From: JBDLSY01 sp041170585 | Lineage (GTDB): Bacteria > Pseudomonadota > Gammaproteobacteria > Burkholderiales > Burkholderiaceae_C | Direction: 5' to 3' | DNA length: 26,615 nucleotides | NCBI GenBank assembly: GCA_041170585.1 | Contig: JBEDNN010000052.1 | Coordinates: 1-26,615 of the forward strand | Shown here: piece after piece, positions 7,105 through 15,286 of the stretch | Layout of the letters: each line of letters starts with the position of its first letter | Position numbering within the stretch: the stretch's first letter is position 1 | The notes under the pieces: model-generated | The model's input: only the letters and a program-made list of their open reading frames with translations | What the model was told of the DNA's origin: nothing | Database searches by the model: none | Position numbers and translations under genes: made by a program

Positions 7105-9123
7105 TTATAAACCCTCCAAAGTTTCCAAAGAAGTTTGTAGCTCTAACCAACGCAGCTCAAGTATTTCAATCTGTGCTTGTAAATTAGAATGTTCACGCAA
7201 TATTTGGCTAATGACACTGGCTTGCGTTTGACTATAAAAATGTGTATCCGCTATTTTTAAGGTTAAAGGTGCAATATTTAGCTGTTGTTTATTTAGCTCT
7301 AAATCTAGCTTTTTAAGTTCAGTCTGTAATGTTTTTCTTTGCTGTGCGATGACTTGTCGCTCTTCATTGGTTTGCTTTTTTTGTACGGCAGATTGCTTAA
7401 AAATAACAGGTTTACTATTAATAATATTTATATTATTAATGTTATTTGCAGTATTTATATTATTTACAGTGTGTGTATTGTTTATAGAACTTGAAGCATT
7501 AGCAGCGGTATTTTTCGCTAATTTTTTATCTTTTTCAGCTTTATCCGCTTTAGCATTTTTAGCTAACCATAGCTTGTATTCATCTAAATCACCATCAAAC
7601 GGCATCACTTTGCCTTCCGCTACTAGCCATAAATCATCAGCGGTCGCACGTAACATGTGGCGGTCGTGAGACACTAATATTAAAGTCCCCTCAAAACTGG
7701 CTAAAGCAGTCGTCAAAGCATCGCGGGCTTCTAAGTCTAAGTGATTGGTCGGCTCATCAAGGACTAACACGTTTGGTTTAGTATGGGCAATCATAGCTAA
7801 AGCCAATCGACTGCGTTCACCGCCTGACAATGTACCAATGGTTTGTAAGGCAAGCTCACCTTTAAAGCTGTAACTGGCCAATAAATTTCTTAATGTTTGT
7901 TCGCGGTCATTTTTAAAAGTACGGCGTAACATTTCTAACGGTGTACTGCTGGCATCTAAGGTATCAATTTGATGTTGTGCAAAATAACCTACAACCAAGC
8001 CCTTGCCTTCATGGCGTTCGCCGGATAAAAGCGGCAAAGTAGCACACAGTGTTTTAATTAAAGTAGACTTACCCGCACCATTTCGCCCTAATAAACCGAT
8101 ACGTTCGCCTGCCCGTAACTCAAGGGTCACTTTATTTAAAATCGGGGCTGCTACATCATAACCACAGTCTGATTCAATTAAACGTAACGGAATATCAGGT
8201 GTAATATCGGGGATATGAAAGCGAAATTGTGGCGCATCTTCATGCACAAAAACAGGTGAATCAGTTAATTTAGTGAGCATTTTTGCACGGCTTTGTGCTT
8301 GTTTGGCTTTACTGGCTTTTGCACCAAAACGGTCAATAAATTTAGTGAGTTCTGCGCGCCGTATGTCTGTTTTTTGCTGTGCACTAGAAGCTTGCAACAT
8401 ACGCATTGAATACTGTGCTTCAAAACTAGAATAATTCCCTGTGTAACGGTTGAGCACTTTTTGGTCTACATGCACAATCGTTTTTACAACGGCATCTAAA
8501 AAATCACGGTCATGAGAAATAACAAATACCATACCCATATAATTAGTCAGCCATTGTTCCAACCAAACAATAGCATCTAAATCTAAGTGATTGGTCGGTT
8601 CATCTAATAAAAGTGCATCAGATTGCTGCATCAAGGCACGTGCTAAATTTAAACGCATACGCCAACCGCCCGAAAAATCAGCAACGGGTAGGGTTAATTC
8701 ACTTTGGCTAAAGCCTAAACCTGATAATAATTTACGGGCATTTGCCATGGCAGTATGTCCGCCCGCGTATTCAAATTGTTCGTATAAATCACCAATCGCA
8801 TGATCATCACCCGTTATATAGGCATTGTCCAGCTGTTGTTGAATATGGTGTAGTATGACGTCACCTTCTAAAACAAACTGTTCGGCGGCAATAGGCAAGG
8901 CTTCGATTTCTTGTGCAACCCAAGCGATACGAGTAAGTGGTGGCGTTGAAATATGGCCACTGTCTGCATCAATATGTTTAAGCAGCATTGCAAATAAGCT
9001 AGATTTACCGGCACCATTACGTCCCACTAGTCCCACACGTTCACCATCAAAAACAGCCAAGGAAGTCTTTTCTAAAACTGTTTTACTGCCACGGGCTAAA
9101 GTAATATTGTCTAATTTAATCAC
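7105..9123 (-). CDS. yheS: ABC-F ATPase, YheS type
   Basis: A soluble, duplicated ABC ATPase of the ABC-F class, which act on ribosomes rather than in membranes. Two complete cassettes are visible: Walker A GRNGAGKS near residues 36 and 346, signatures DFSGGWRMRLNLARAL and TLSGGERSRLALAM, and Walker B LLLDEPTNHLDLD / LVLDEPTNHLDLE. The linker between cassettes is followed by the second ATPase and a charged C-terminal coiled coil, matching E. coli YheS (about 637 residues). At 672 residues it is slightly long because of a low-complexity Asn/Ile-rich segment around residues 545-575. The start codon is GTG at 9123, giving the expected MIKLDNITLARG opening; a 19-bp copy of this start region lies just upstream. 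Confidence 0.95.
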   Translation of the reverse strand: MIKLDNITLARGSKTVLEKTSLAVFDGERVGLVGRNGAGKSSLFAMLLKHIDADSGHISTPPLTRIAWVAQEIEALPIAAEQFVLEGDVILHHIQQQLDNAYITGDDHAIGDLYEQFEYAGGHTAMANARKLLSGLGFSQSELTLPVADFSGGWRMRLNLARALMQQSDALLLDEPTNHLDLDAIVWLEQWLTNYMGMVFVISHDRDFLDAVVKTIVHVDQKVLNRYTGNYSSFEAQYSMRMLQASSAQQKTDIRRAELTKFIDRFGAKASKAKQAQSRAKMLTKLTDSPVFVHEDAPQFRFHIPDITPDIPLRLIESDCGYDVAAPILNKVTLELRAGERIGLLGRNGAGKSTLIKTLCATLPLLSGERHEGKGLVVGYFAQHQIDTLDASSTPLEMLRRTFKNDREQTLRNLLASYSFKGELALQTIGTLSGGERSRLALAMIAHTKPNVLVLDEPTNHLDLEARDALTTALASFEGTLILVSHDRHMLRATADDLWLVAEGKVMPFDGDLDEYKLWLAKNAKADKAEKDKKLAKNTAANASSSINNTHTVNNINTANNINNINIINSKPVIFKQSAVQKKQTNEERQVIAQQRKTLQTELKKLDLELNKQQLNIAPLTLKIADTHFYSQTQASVISQILREHSNLQAQIEILELRWLELQTSLETLEGL
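7408..7485. repeat. AT-rich low-complexity repeat inside yheS
   Basis: Degenerate repeats of TATTATTAA/GTTATTTGCAGT-like units encode an Asn-Ile/Asn-Thr-rich stretch (VNNIN, ANNINNINI) of about 25 residues in the YheS C-terminal linker. Homologues do not normally have it. The frame is kept, so it behaves as an insertion in a flexible region. Confidence 0.75.
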
Positions 9124-9166
9124 AAAAATGTATACTTTCTAATGGTTTAATTTAATCACAAAAATG
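9112..9166. repeat. 19-bp direct repeat covering the yheS start codon
   Basis: The 19 bases at 9112-9130 are repeated exactly at 9148-9166. On the minus strand each copy contains GTGATTAAATTA; the downstream copy is the real yheS start (MIKL), while the upstream copy would read GTG-ATT-AAA-TTA-AAC-CAT and then a TAG stop. The upstream copy is thus a decoy start with a five-codon frame after it. Confidence 0.85.
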
Positions 9167-9193
9167 ATTTAAATGGTTTAAATGGTTTAAATG
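9167..9193. repeat. 9-bp tandem repeat upstream of yheS
   Basis: Three tandem copies of a TTTAAATGG unit lie directly beside the duplicated start region, in the spacer between prmB and yheS. Further weaker AACTGTTAT/C repeats follow near 9244-9263. The remainder of the 135-base gap shows nothing else recognisable. Confidence 0.75.
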
Positions 9194-9258
9194 AATACAG
9201 TTTATTATGTACTTACAACGAATTACAATCGTTATGATTATTACAACTGTTATAACTG

Positions 9259-10215
9259 TTACAAATCAGTCGCTGTAATTAATACAATTAAATTATCACC
9301 TGCCGCTACTGGCAAATAAACACAAGGTAAATTTGGAAAAGCTAACTCAAAGTAATGAGATTCAAAACCAATTTCTAATACTAAAAGCCCATTGGGCGTT
9401 AAATAATCCTTGGCTTGTGCAATAATTTTTCGGATAAAATCCATACCATCATAACCACCAGCTAAAGCTAACCTTGGTTCAGCACGGTATTCAGCAGGTA
9501 AAGACTGCATTGACTCTTCATTCACGTAAGGCGGATTACTTAAAATAATATCATAACGAACTGAACAGTTATTAGTAGGCAAAGCGCTGTACAAATCACC
9601 CGTATATATATGGATACGGCTATCTAGTTGATGTAAGGCAATGTTACGAACTGCCAAATCAATAGCAGCAGGTTCAATATCAACTGCATCAACTGTCGCA
9701 TCTTTGTAAACCATAGCGGCTTGAATAGCAATGGCTGCACTGCCTGTACATAAGTCTAAAATACGTTTGGGTTCACCGTTTAAATAGGCATCTAAACCAT
9801 ACGAAAATAATACTTCGCCCAATAAAGAACGCGGAATAATCACCGCTAAATGTGTATATAAAGTAACGCCTTGTACATGTGCTACACCTGTTAAATAAGG
9901 AGCTGGCAACCGTTCAGCAATACGGCGTTTGACTAAATTATTAAAAATATCCAGTGATTTTTCAGGCATATACTGCTGCCAAACACCTTGTGTAACATCA
10001 GCGTCATAAGATAAATTCATTGCATGACGCAGCAACACGCAGGCATCATCAAACGCATTGTCAGTGCCGTGACCATATACCAATTCAGCTGCTTCAAATT
10101 GACGTTCAGCGTCTTCTAATGCTTTTCCTACAGAAATATTAGAAATATTAGAAATATTAGAAGTATTAGAAGTATTAAAAGTATTAGAAATACTAGAATG
10201 ATTACTTTGAAGCAT
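9259..10215 (-). CDS. prmB: Ribosomal protein L3 glutamine N5-methyltransferase
   Basis: PrmB methylates a conserved glutamine of ribosomal protein L3 using S-adenosylmethionine. The 318-residue protein has the PrmB-typical YGHGTDNAFDDA segment after residue 45, the SAM-binding ILDLCTGSAAIAIQAA region in the middle, and the catalytic NPPY motif beginning at N227. The C-terminal LEIGFE strand completes a Rossmann methyltransferase fold. It differs from HemK/PrmC by the YGHGTDN segment. The first 28 residues are unusual: a Ser-Asn-Ile/Thr repeat encoded by a 9-bp tandem array, with the recognisable protein starting at about VGKALEDAERQFE. No alternative start exists after the repeat. Its ATG lies inside the end of dapE (14-base overlap), so the two are cotranscribed and probably translationally coupled. 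Confidence 0.95.
   Translation of the reverse strand: MLQSNHSSISNTFNTSNTSNISNISNISVGKALEDAERQFEAAELVYGHGTDNAFDDACVLLRHAMNLSYDADVTQGVWQQYMPEKSLDIFNNLVKRRIAERLPAPYLTGVAHVQGVTLYTHLAVIIPRSLLGEVLFSYGLDAYLNGEPKRILDLCTGSAAIAIQAAMVYKDATVDAVDIEPAAIDLAVRNIALHQLDSRIHIYTGDLYSALPTNNCSVRYDIILSNPPYVNEESMQSLPAEYRAEPRLALAGGYDGMDFIRKIIAQAKDYLTPNGLLVLEIGFESHYFELAFPNLPCVYLPVAAGDNLIVLITATDL
10132..10203. repeat. 9-bp tandem array coding the prmB N-terminus
   Basis: Eight consecutive 9-bp units run from 10132 to 10203: three copies of AGAAATATT, two of AGAAGTATT, then AAAAGTATT, AGAAATACT and AGAATGATT. On the minus strand each unit codes a Ser-Asn-Ile/Thr-type triplet. The last unit touches the dapE stop codon (10202-10204). 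Because the unit is three codons, gain or loss of units would not shift the frame. Confidence 0.95.
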
Positions 10216-11383
10216 TGTCAGTATTAAGTAAATGTTCTAAAGTGCGACGATAAATGCCTGCCAAAGGGTTTAAATCTGCGACATTAACATGCTCATTTAA
10301 TTTATGAATACTGTCATTAATAGGACCAAACTCAACTACTTGTGGACAAATTTGTGCGATAAATCGCCCATCTGATGTTCCACCCGTGGTAGATAATTCA
10401 GGCTTTATGCCTGTTTCAGCGGTAATGGCAGCACTTAAAGCCTCACACAAAGCACCTTGAGGCGTTAAAAATGGTAACCCTGATACAGTCCAAGTTAAAT
10501 CATACTCAAGATTAAACGAGGCTTGATTAAGTACGGCATAAATTTTTTCTTGAATAGTACTGGGTGTATTTTCAGTACAAAAACGCAAATTAAAATCAAT
10601 AATGACTTCACTTGGAATAATATTTGAAGCCCCTGTCCCCGCGTGAATATTACTAATTTGAAAACTAGTGGGTAAATAATAATCATTACCCGCGTCAAAC
10701 TTAATTGCACACAAGGCTGCCAACACAGGCCCTGCCTGATGAATTGGGTTACGGCCTTTCTCTGGGTATGCAATGTGGCATTGAATGCCCTTGATTATTA
10801 GTTTCCCGCTCATGCTACCACGCCGACCATTTTTGATAGTATCACCCAATACGTAGCTTGATGTGGGTTCGCCCACAATACAAAAATCTAACTGTTCGCC
10901 ACGTGCTTTTAAAGCATTACACACCACAACAGTACCGTCAATAGCAGGGCCTTCTTCATCAGAGGTTAATAGCAAAGCGATGCTACCATTATGGCTTGGG
11001 TAAGCGGCAACAAAATCTTCGATGGCAATCACGAAGGCAGCCAACGAGCTTTTCATGTCAGCTGCACCACGTCCGTAGAGTTTTCCATCACGCACTTCGG
11101 GTTTAAATGGATTGCTATGCCAACCTTCTAAAGGACCTGTGGGAACAACATCAGTATGGCCTGCAAACACAAGCAAAGGGCTTAACGTACCACGCCTAGC
11201 CCATACATTAAACACATCACCACTGTTAAAAAATTCACACTTAAAGCCAATGAGCTCTAATCGTTTAATCAAAAAAAATTGGCAATTTTCATCTAAAGGC
11301 GTGATTGAAGCTTGTTCTATCAATTGGCAAGATAAGTCAAATACGCGGGTGTCATGGGTGAGTTTGTTTGATGATAAAGACAT
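10202..11383 (-). CDS. dapE: Succinyl-diaminopimelate desuccinylase
   Basis: DapE hydrolyses N-succinyl-L,L-diaminopimelate to succinate and L,L-diaminopimelate in the lysine and peptidoglycan pathway. It is a cytosolic M20-family zinc enzyme. Metal and catalytic residues are visible: H76 and D78 in AGHTDVVPTGP, D109 in RGAADMKSS, E143/E144 in TSDEEGPAIDGT. GGTSDGRF and the late EFGPINDSIHKLNEHV segment are DapE signatures. Length 393 is slightly above the usual ~375. The ATG at 11383 has no obvious Shine-Dalgarno site. It overlaps prmB downstream and lies 21 bases after the pilU-like gene, so dapD, pilU-like, dapE and prmB probably form one operon. Confidence 0.97.
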   Translation of the reverse strand: MSLSSNKLTHDTRVFDLSCQLIEQASITPLDENCQFFLIKRLELIGFKCEFFNSGDVFNVWARRGTLSPLLVFAGHTDVVPTGPLEGWHSNPFKPEVRDGKLYGRGAADMKSSLAAFVIAIEDFVAAYPSHNGSIALLLTSDEEGPAIDGTVVVCNALKARGEQLDFCIVGEPTSSYVLGDTIKNGRRGSMSGKLIIKGIQCHIAYPEKGRNPIHQAGPVLAALCAIKFDAGNDYYLPTSFQISNIHAGTGASNIIPSEVIIDFNLRFCTENTPSTIQEKIYAVLNQASFNLEYDLTWTVSGLPFLTPQGALCEALSAAITAETGIKPELSTTGGTSDGRFIAQICPQVVEFGPINDSIHKLNEHVNVADLNPLAGIYRRTLEHLLNTDNASK

Positions 11384-11404
11384 ATAAAATGAAAGTACTG
11401 ATTT

Positions 11405-12547
11405 TTAGCCAAAATTAAATTCTTTGTATTGTGCGCCACTCGCTGTACGGTCTACGGCGGATTGAACAGGTTCGGCACTTTTATTAATACCTTGATTATT
11501 GAGTAACCACATTAAATTACTGGCAGAATCAGCATGGTTCAGTGCCTCATCTAAAGAAACCAATCCCTCATTAACATAAGCCATTAAATGGTGGTCAAAG
11601 GTCTGGGAACCTTTAGTCAATGATTTATTCATCGCTTCTTTTAGTTCGCTTAAGCGTCCGTGTTCAATTAAATGAGCGATTAATTGTGTATTAACCATCA
11701 CTTCAACAGCAGGCACTCGGTTACCTTTGACTGTTTTGACTAAACGTTGTGTCACTACACTTTTAAGTGATACTGATAAATCAGATAAAAGTGTATTGCG
11801 TCCTTCAATAGGATACATGCTAACAATTCGGCTAAGTGCGTGATAGCTATTATTGGCGTGTAAAGCCGAGATGACTAAATAGCCTGACAACGCATAGCTA
11901 ATTGCAGCGGTCATAGATTGATGGTCACGAATTTCACCAATAAAAATAACATCAGGTGTTTGACGCAGTGCATTTTTTAATGCTACATCTATATTAGGTG
12001 CGTCCGTTACTATCTCACGTTGATTAATTAATGATTTATTAGACTCTAAATAGAACTCAATAGGGTCTTCTATGGTTAAAATATGACCCATACGGCTATT
12101 GTTACGCTTTTGTAGCATTGAAGCAATAGTTGTTGATTTACCACTGCCTGTTGAACCACAAATTAAAATTAAACCACGTGGTTCATCAATTAAATTACCA
12201 ACAAAACTGGGAATTTTTAATTGTTCTAAGCTAGACGGTGTGTTAGGAATGTAACGAAATACAGCCGATATATTGCCTTTTTGCTTAAATGCTGACAGAC
12301 GAAAATTACCAATAGCAGGACGTTTAATACCTATATTTAAATCATTTTCAAGCATTAGTTTTTTTAATGCATCTTCGCCAAGCGTAGGTGTGATAAGATT
12401 AATAATATCATCGCTACTTAGGATTTTATTCTGATTAACTATTAATAATGTACCTTGAATTTTAATGTTGATAGGCGAACCTGCTGATAACAGTAAGTCA
12501 GATGCTTTTTTTTCAGCCATTAACTCAAATAATTGTTCTAATAGCAT
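11405..12547 (-). CDS. pilU: Type IV pilus retraction ATPase, PilU-like
   Basis: A 380-residue hexameric secretion-type ATPase of the PilT/PilU family, which powers disassembly of type IV pili at the inner face of the cytoplasmic membrane. The N-terminal domain (residues 1-100, MAEKKASDLLLSAG) precedes the ATPase core. Walker A GSTGSGKS is at 131-138, followed by the Asp box (ILTIEDPIE), Walker B (VIFIGEIRD) and the His box (ALHANN). The ending TFDHHLMAYVNEGLVSLDEALNHADSASNL resembles PilU more than PilT, so PilU is preferred, but a PilT-type assignment is possible. It has the best ribosome-binding site in the window (AGGAGA, 12553-12558). Its place between dapD and dapE has no obvious metabolic logic; no other pilus genes are in the window. 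Confidence 0.9.
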   Translation of the reverse strand: MLLEQLFELMAEKKASDLLLSAGSPINIKIQGTLLIVNQNKILSSDDIINLITPTLGEDALKKLMLENDLNIGIKRPAIGNFRLSAFKQKGNISAVFRYIPNTPSSLEQLKIPSFVGNLIDEPRGLILICGSTGSGKSTTIASMLQKRNNSRMGHILTIEDPIEFYLESNKSLINQREIVTDAPNIDVALKNALRQTPDVIFIGEIRDHQSMTAAISYALSGYLVISALHANNSYHALSRIVSMYPIEGRNTLLSDLSVSLKSVVTQRLVKTVKGNRVPAVEVMVNTQLIAHLIEHGRLSELKEAMNKSLTKGSQTFDHHLMAYVNEGLVSLDEALNHADSASNLMWLLNNQGINKSAEPVQSAVDRTASGAQYKEFNFG

Positions 12548-12607
12548 AGTGGTCTCCTAAGAATCAAAAAACTCAAGTAAAAACAATTTAAAAAATAATT
12601 TAAAAAA

Positions 12608-13429
12608 TTAATCACCGCGCAATAAATCATTAATCGCTGTTTTAGCACGCGTTTGTGCATCAACACGCTTAACAATCACTGCACAATACAAACTGTGTGT
12701 ACCATCAACACTGGGTAAGTTACCGCTCACGACTACACTGCCTGATGGAATACGGCCATAAGTAATGGTTTGAGTGGCTCTATCATAAATTTTAGTACTT
12801 TGGCTAATGTATACGCCCATACTAATGACAGAGTTTTCTTCTACAATAACGCCTTCAACGACTTCAGACCTTGCACCGATAAAGCAATTGTCTTCAATAA
12901 TAGTCGGGTTGGCTTGTAAGGGCTCTAACACACCACCAATACCAACGCCACCTGATAAGTGAACATTTTTACCGATTTGGGCACAGCTTCCTACCGTTGC
13001 CCAAGTATCTACCATTGAACCTTCATCAACATAAGCCCCAATATTGACATAACTAGGCATTAGCACTACGTTTTTTCCAATAAAACTACCACGACGAGCC
13101 ACAGCTGGCGGGACTACACGGTAACCACCTGCTCGCAGTTGTTCTTGTGTCATTCCTGAAAACTTAGTGGGTACTTTGTCAAAAAATTGTAAATCACCAC
13201 TGTTTTGAATAATATTATCATTTAATCTAAATGATAAAAGTACAGCTTTTTTAAGCCATTGATGCACTACCCACATGCCGTTTAATTTTTCGGCAACACG
13301 AAAGTTACCATTGTCTAGTTGATTAATAACGTGATTAACGGCATCTCGCAACTCAATACTAGCATTCGCTGCATTAAGTGTTGTGCGGTTTTCCCATGAT
13401 GTTTCAATAATATTAGCAAGTTGGTTCAT
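12608..13429 (-). CDS. dapD: Tetrahydrodipicolinate N-succinyltransferase
   Basis: DapD transfers succinate from succinyl-CoA to tetrahydrodipicolinate, the committed step of the succinylase branch of diaminopimelate/lysine synthesis; DapE, encoded nearby, acts two steps later. The 273-residue length is exactly typical. A helical N-terminal domain is followed from about residue 105 by a left-handed beta-helix with hexapeptide repeats (RGSFIGKNVVLMPSYVNIGAYV), then the conserved MVDTWATVGSCAQIGKNVHLSGGVGIGGVLEP and a C-terminal strand region. It works as a cytosolic trimer. The ATG at 13429 follows an AGAAAG element. The gap to pilU is 60 bases. Upstream 185 bases of AT-rich repeats separate it from rho. 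Confidence 0.97.
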   Translation of the reverse strand: MNQLANIIETSWENRTTLNAANASIELRDAVNHVINQLDNGNFRVAEKLNGMWVVHQWLKKAVLLSFRLNDNIIQNSGDLQFFDKVPTKFSGMTQEQLRAGGYRVVPPAVARRGSFIGKNVVLMPSYVNIGAYVDEGSMVDTWATVGSCAQIGKNVHLSGGVGIGGVLEPLQANPTIIEDNCFIGARSEVVEGVIVEENSVISMGVYISQSTKIYDRATQTITYGRIPSGSVVVSGNLPSVDGTHSLYCAVIVKRVDAQTRAKTAINDLLRGD

Positions 13430-13448
13430 ACGACAGGCTTTCTAAAAA

Positions 13449-13539
13449 GAATAAAAAAATAAGCAATAAGGAATAAAAAATAAGCAATGAATATAAATAA
13501 TAAAAATATGGTACAACAGATATTAAAAATATGTTACAC
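13449..13539. repeat. AT-rich repeats between rho and dapD
   Basis: Two repeat pairs fill this gap. A GAATAAAAAATAAGCAAT-like unit occurs at 13449-13468 and 13471-13489. A TAAAAATATGxTACAx unit occurs at 13501-13516 and 13524-13539, 23 bases apart. A weak sigma70-like promoter for dapD could lie here on the minus strand (TTGGTA, 18-base spacer, TAACAT), but each box matches only four of six consensus bases. Confidence 0.55.
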
Positions 13540-13614
13540 CAATTATTTAATCTATACCAAATTTATATTATTAATTTTAAATATTAATTTAAATTATTAA
13601 TTTTAAAAAAGGGT

Positions 13615-14871
13615 TTATTTTTTCATTAAATCAAAAAACTCAGCATTATTTTTTGTTTGCTTCATTTTATCCAACATAAATTCCATGGCCGCTATATCGT
13701 CCATTTCAAACATTAATTTACGTAGTACCCATATTTTGGCAAGCTGTTCTTTTGCTAAGAGTAATTCCTCTCGACGCGTGCCTGATTTATTCACATTCAT
13801 TGCGGGATAAACACGCTTTTCTGCTAAACGGCGTTCTAAATGCACTTCCATATTACCTGTGCCTTTAAACTCTTCATAAATAACATCGTCCATTCGGCTA
13901 CCCGTTTCAGTTAAAGCTGAAGCAATAATAGTTAAACTACCGCCTTCCTCTAAATTACGTGCTGCACCAAAAAAACGCTTTGGACGGTGTAAGGCTGCAG
14001 TATCAATACCGCCAGTCCCTATTTTCCCAGAATTTGGCATAACACTGTTATAAGCACGGGCTAAACGTGTAATACTGTCTAGTAAAATAACAACGTCTTT
14101 TTTCATTTCAACTAAACGTTTTGCTTTTTCAATGACCATTTCAGCGACTTGAACATGGCGTGCAGCAGGCTCATCAAATGTAGAAGCAACGACTTCACCC
14201 CGTACTGTGCGAGTCATTTCAGTCACTTCTTCGGGACGTTCATCAATTAATAATACAATCAAAGTTACATCAGGGTGATTGGTTGCAATACATTGTGCAA
14301 TGTGTTGCAGCATAACTGTTTTACCCGATTTTGGACTGGCAACCAGTAAACCACGCTGACCAAAACCAATCGGTGCAATAATATCCAGCATACGGCCAGT
14401 AATATTTTCTTCCGCTTTTATTTTACGCTCCATTAACATAGGGCGGGTTGGGTGTAAAGGGGTTAGATTTTCAAACATTACTTTGTGCTTCATCTGTTCG
14501 GGTGGAGCACCGTTTACTGAATCTACTTTAACCAACGCAAAATAACGTTCACCTTCTTTCGGGATACGCACTTCGCCTTCAATGCTATCACCAGTATGTA
14601 GATTAAAACGACGTATTTGAGCTGGACTAATATAAATATCATCTGGACTAGCCAAATAAGAGGTATCTGGCGAACGCAGAAAGCCAAAACCATCAGGCAG
14701 TACTTCCAGCGTACCATCACCAAACACAGGTTCTCCTGACTTAGCCCGTTTTTTCATAATAGCAAACATTAAATCATGTTTACGCATACGATTAGCGTTA
14801 TCTATTTCTAATTCACTAGCCATATCTAATATGGCCGATAAATGTAATGACTTGAGTTCGTTTAAGTGCAT
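13615..14871 (-). CDS. rho: Transcription termination factor Rho
   Basis: Rho is the hexameric RNA-dependent ATPase that ends transcription at Rho-dependent sites. The 418-residue length is standard. Domains in order: Rho_N (MHLNELKSLHLSAILDMA), the RNA-binding cold-shock-like domain with GFGFLRSP and DDIYISPAQIRRFNLHTGD, and the RecA-like ATPase with the P-loop SPKSGKT near residues 178-184, LLIDERPEEVTEM, and the Q-loop/R-loop region SALTETGSRMDDVI. The text resembles Beta- and Gammaproteobacterial Rho. A 280-base leader lies upstream before tRNA-Ser and holds several palindromes, which fits the autogenous control by attenuation known for rho in E. coli, though that has not been shown here. 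Confidence 0.98.
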   Translation of the reverse strand: MHLNELKSLHLSAILDMASELEIDNANRMRKHDLMFAIMKKRAKSGEPVFGDGTLEVLPDGFGFLRSPDTSYLASPDDIYISPAQIRRFNLHTGDSIEGEVRIPKEGERYFALVKVDSVNGAPPEQMKHKVMFENLTPLHPTRPMLMERKIKAEENITGRMLDIIAPIGFGQRGLLVASPKSGKTVMLQHIAQCIATNHPDVTLIVLLIDERPEEVTEMTRTVRGEVVASTFDEPAARHVQVAEMVIEKAKRLVEMKKDVVILLDSITRLARAYNSVMPNSGKIGTGGIDTAALHRPKRFFGAARNLEEGGSLTIIASALTETGSRMDDVIYEEFKGTGNMEVHLERRLAEKRVYPAMNVNKSGTRREELLLAKEQLAKIWVLRKLMFEMDDIAAMEFMLDKMKQTKNNAEFFDLMKK

Positions 14872-15152
14872 ACCGTAAAAGTGTGTGCGTTTGAGCGCGG
14901 TTTAAAAAATTAAATGATTTATAACAAGAGCGTTTATAAGAAACGTTATGAGGAATAAGCAGTTAGCTAACTGTAGATAGTTCGCTTTATAGCAGTGCAA
15001 AATTAGTTGCACCATTTTTTCTATCAACAGATAAGTAAGTAGGTAGGTATTAGCTAATTTAGTATAACTGAAGTCAGTTACTTTAACCTGCTTAATTACT
15101 ATTTATTTTAATTAATAGTTTTTGCTAAATACTCATTTATATGAGGTGATAT
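14872..15152 (-). promoter_or_regulatory. Palindrome-rich rho leader region
   Basis: The stretch between tRNA-Ser and rho has no gene. It contains a perfect 14-bp palindrome (CAGTTAGCTAACTG, 14960-14973), an inverted repeat GTGCAA-6-TTGCAC (14995-15012), a 10-bp palindrome (ATTAGCTAAT, 15049-15058), a 16-bp interrupted palindrome (TAACTGA-AG-TCAGTTA, 15065-15080) and a CTCAT-4-ATGAG hairpin (15132-15145) eight bases after the tRNA. It is a plausible rho leader with attenuator-like structure. I found no convincing promoter within it, so rho may be read from the tRNA-Ser promoter or from a weak unrecognised one. Confidence 0.45.
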
Positions 15153-15242
15153 TGGCGGAAGCGGTGAGATTCGAACTCACGAAGGACTCACATCCTCGGC
15201 AGTTTTCAAGACTGCTGCATTCAACCGCTCTGCCACGCTTCC
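15153..15242 (-). tRNA. tRNA-Ser (anticodon UGA)
   Basis: A 90-base cloverleaf on the minus strand. The acceptor stem pairs GGAAGCG with CGCTTCC, followed by discriminator G and an encoded CCA (15153-15155). The anticodon stem-loop is GCAGT-CTTGAAA-ACTGC with anticodon TGA. The long variable arm (around CCGAGGATGTGAGTCCTTC) is diagnostic of class II tRNA-Ser, and the T arm is GTGAG-TTCGAAT-CTCAC. It reads UCA and other UCN serine codons. It diverges from tRNA-Pro and lies upstream of rho on the same strand. Confidence 0.97.
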
Positions 15243-15252
15243 AATATTCATC

Positions 15253-15282
15253 ATTATAATGTATTTTTATACTTTGTGTTAA
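15253..15282 (-). promoter_or_regulatory. Sigma70-like promoter of tRNA-Ser
   Basis: On the minus strand a perfect -10 box TATAAT (15253-15258) is preceded by 18 bases and a -35 box TTAACA (15277-15282; five of six). Transcription should start near 15245-15247, only about 3-5 bases before the mature tRNA end at 15242. An A-rich (minus strand) tract directly upstream of the -35 box resembles an UP element. Confidence 0.7.
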
Positions 15283-15286
15283 ATAC

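Noticed and set aside
10495..10773. A 92-codon minus-strand frame inside dapE
   Set aside because: It is a shifted frame of dapE, whose own frame carries all catalytic residues without interruption.
14995..15020. Rho-independent terminator on the plus strand (GTGCAA hairpin followed by CATTTTTT)
   Set aside because: No plus-strand gene ends upstream of it, the stem is only six pairs, and the T-run faces away from rho and tRNA-Ser transcription.
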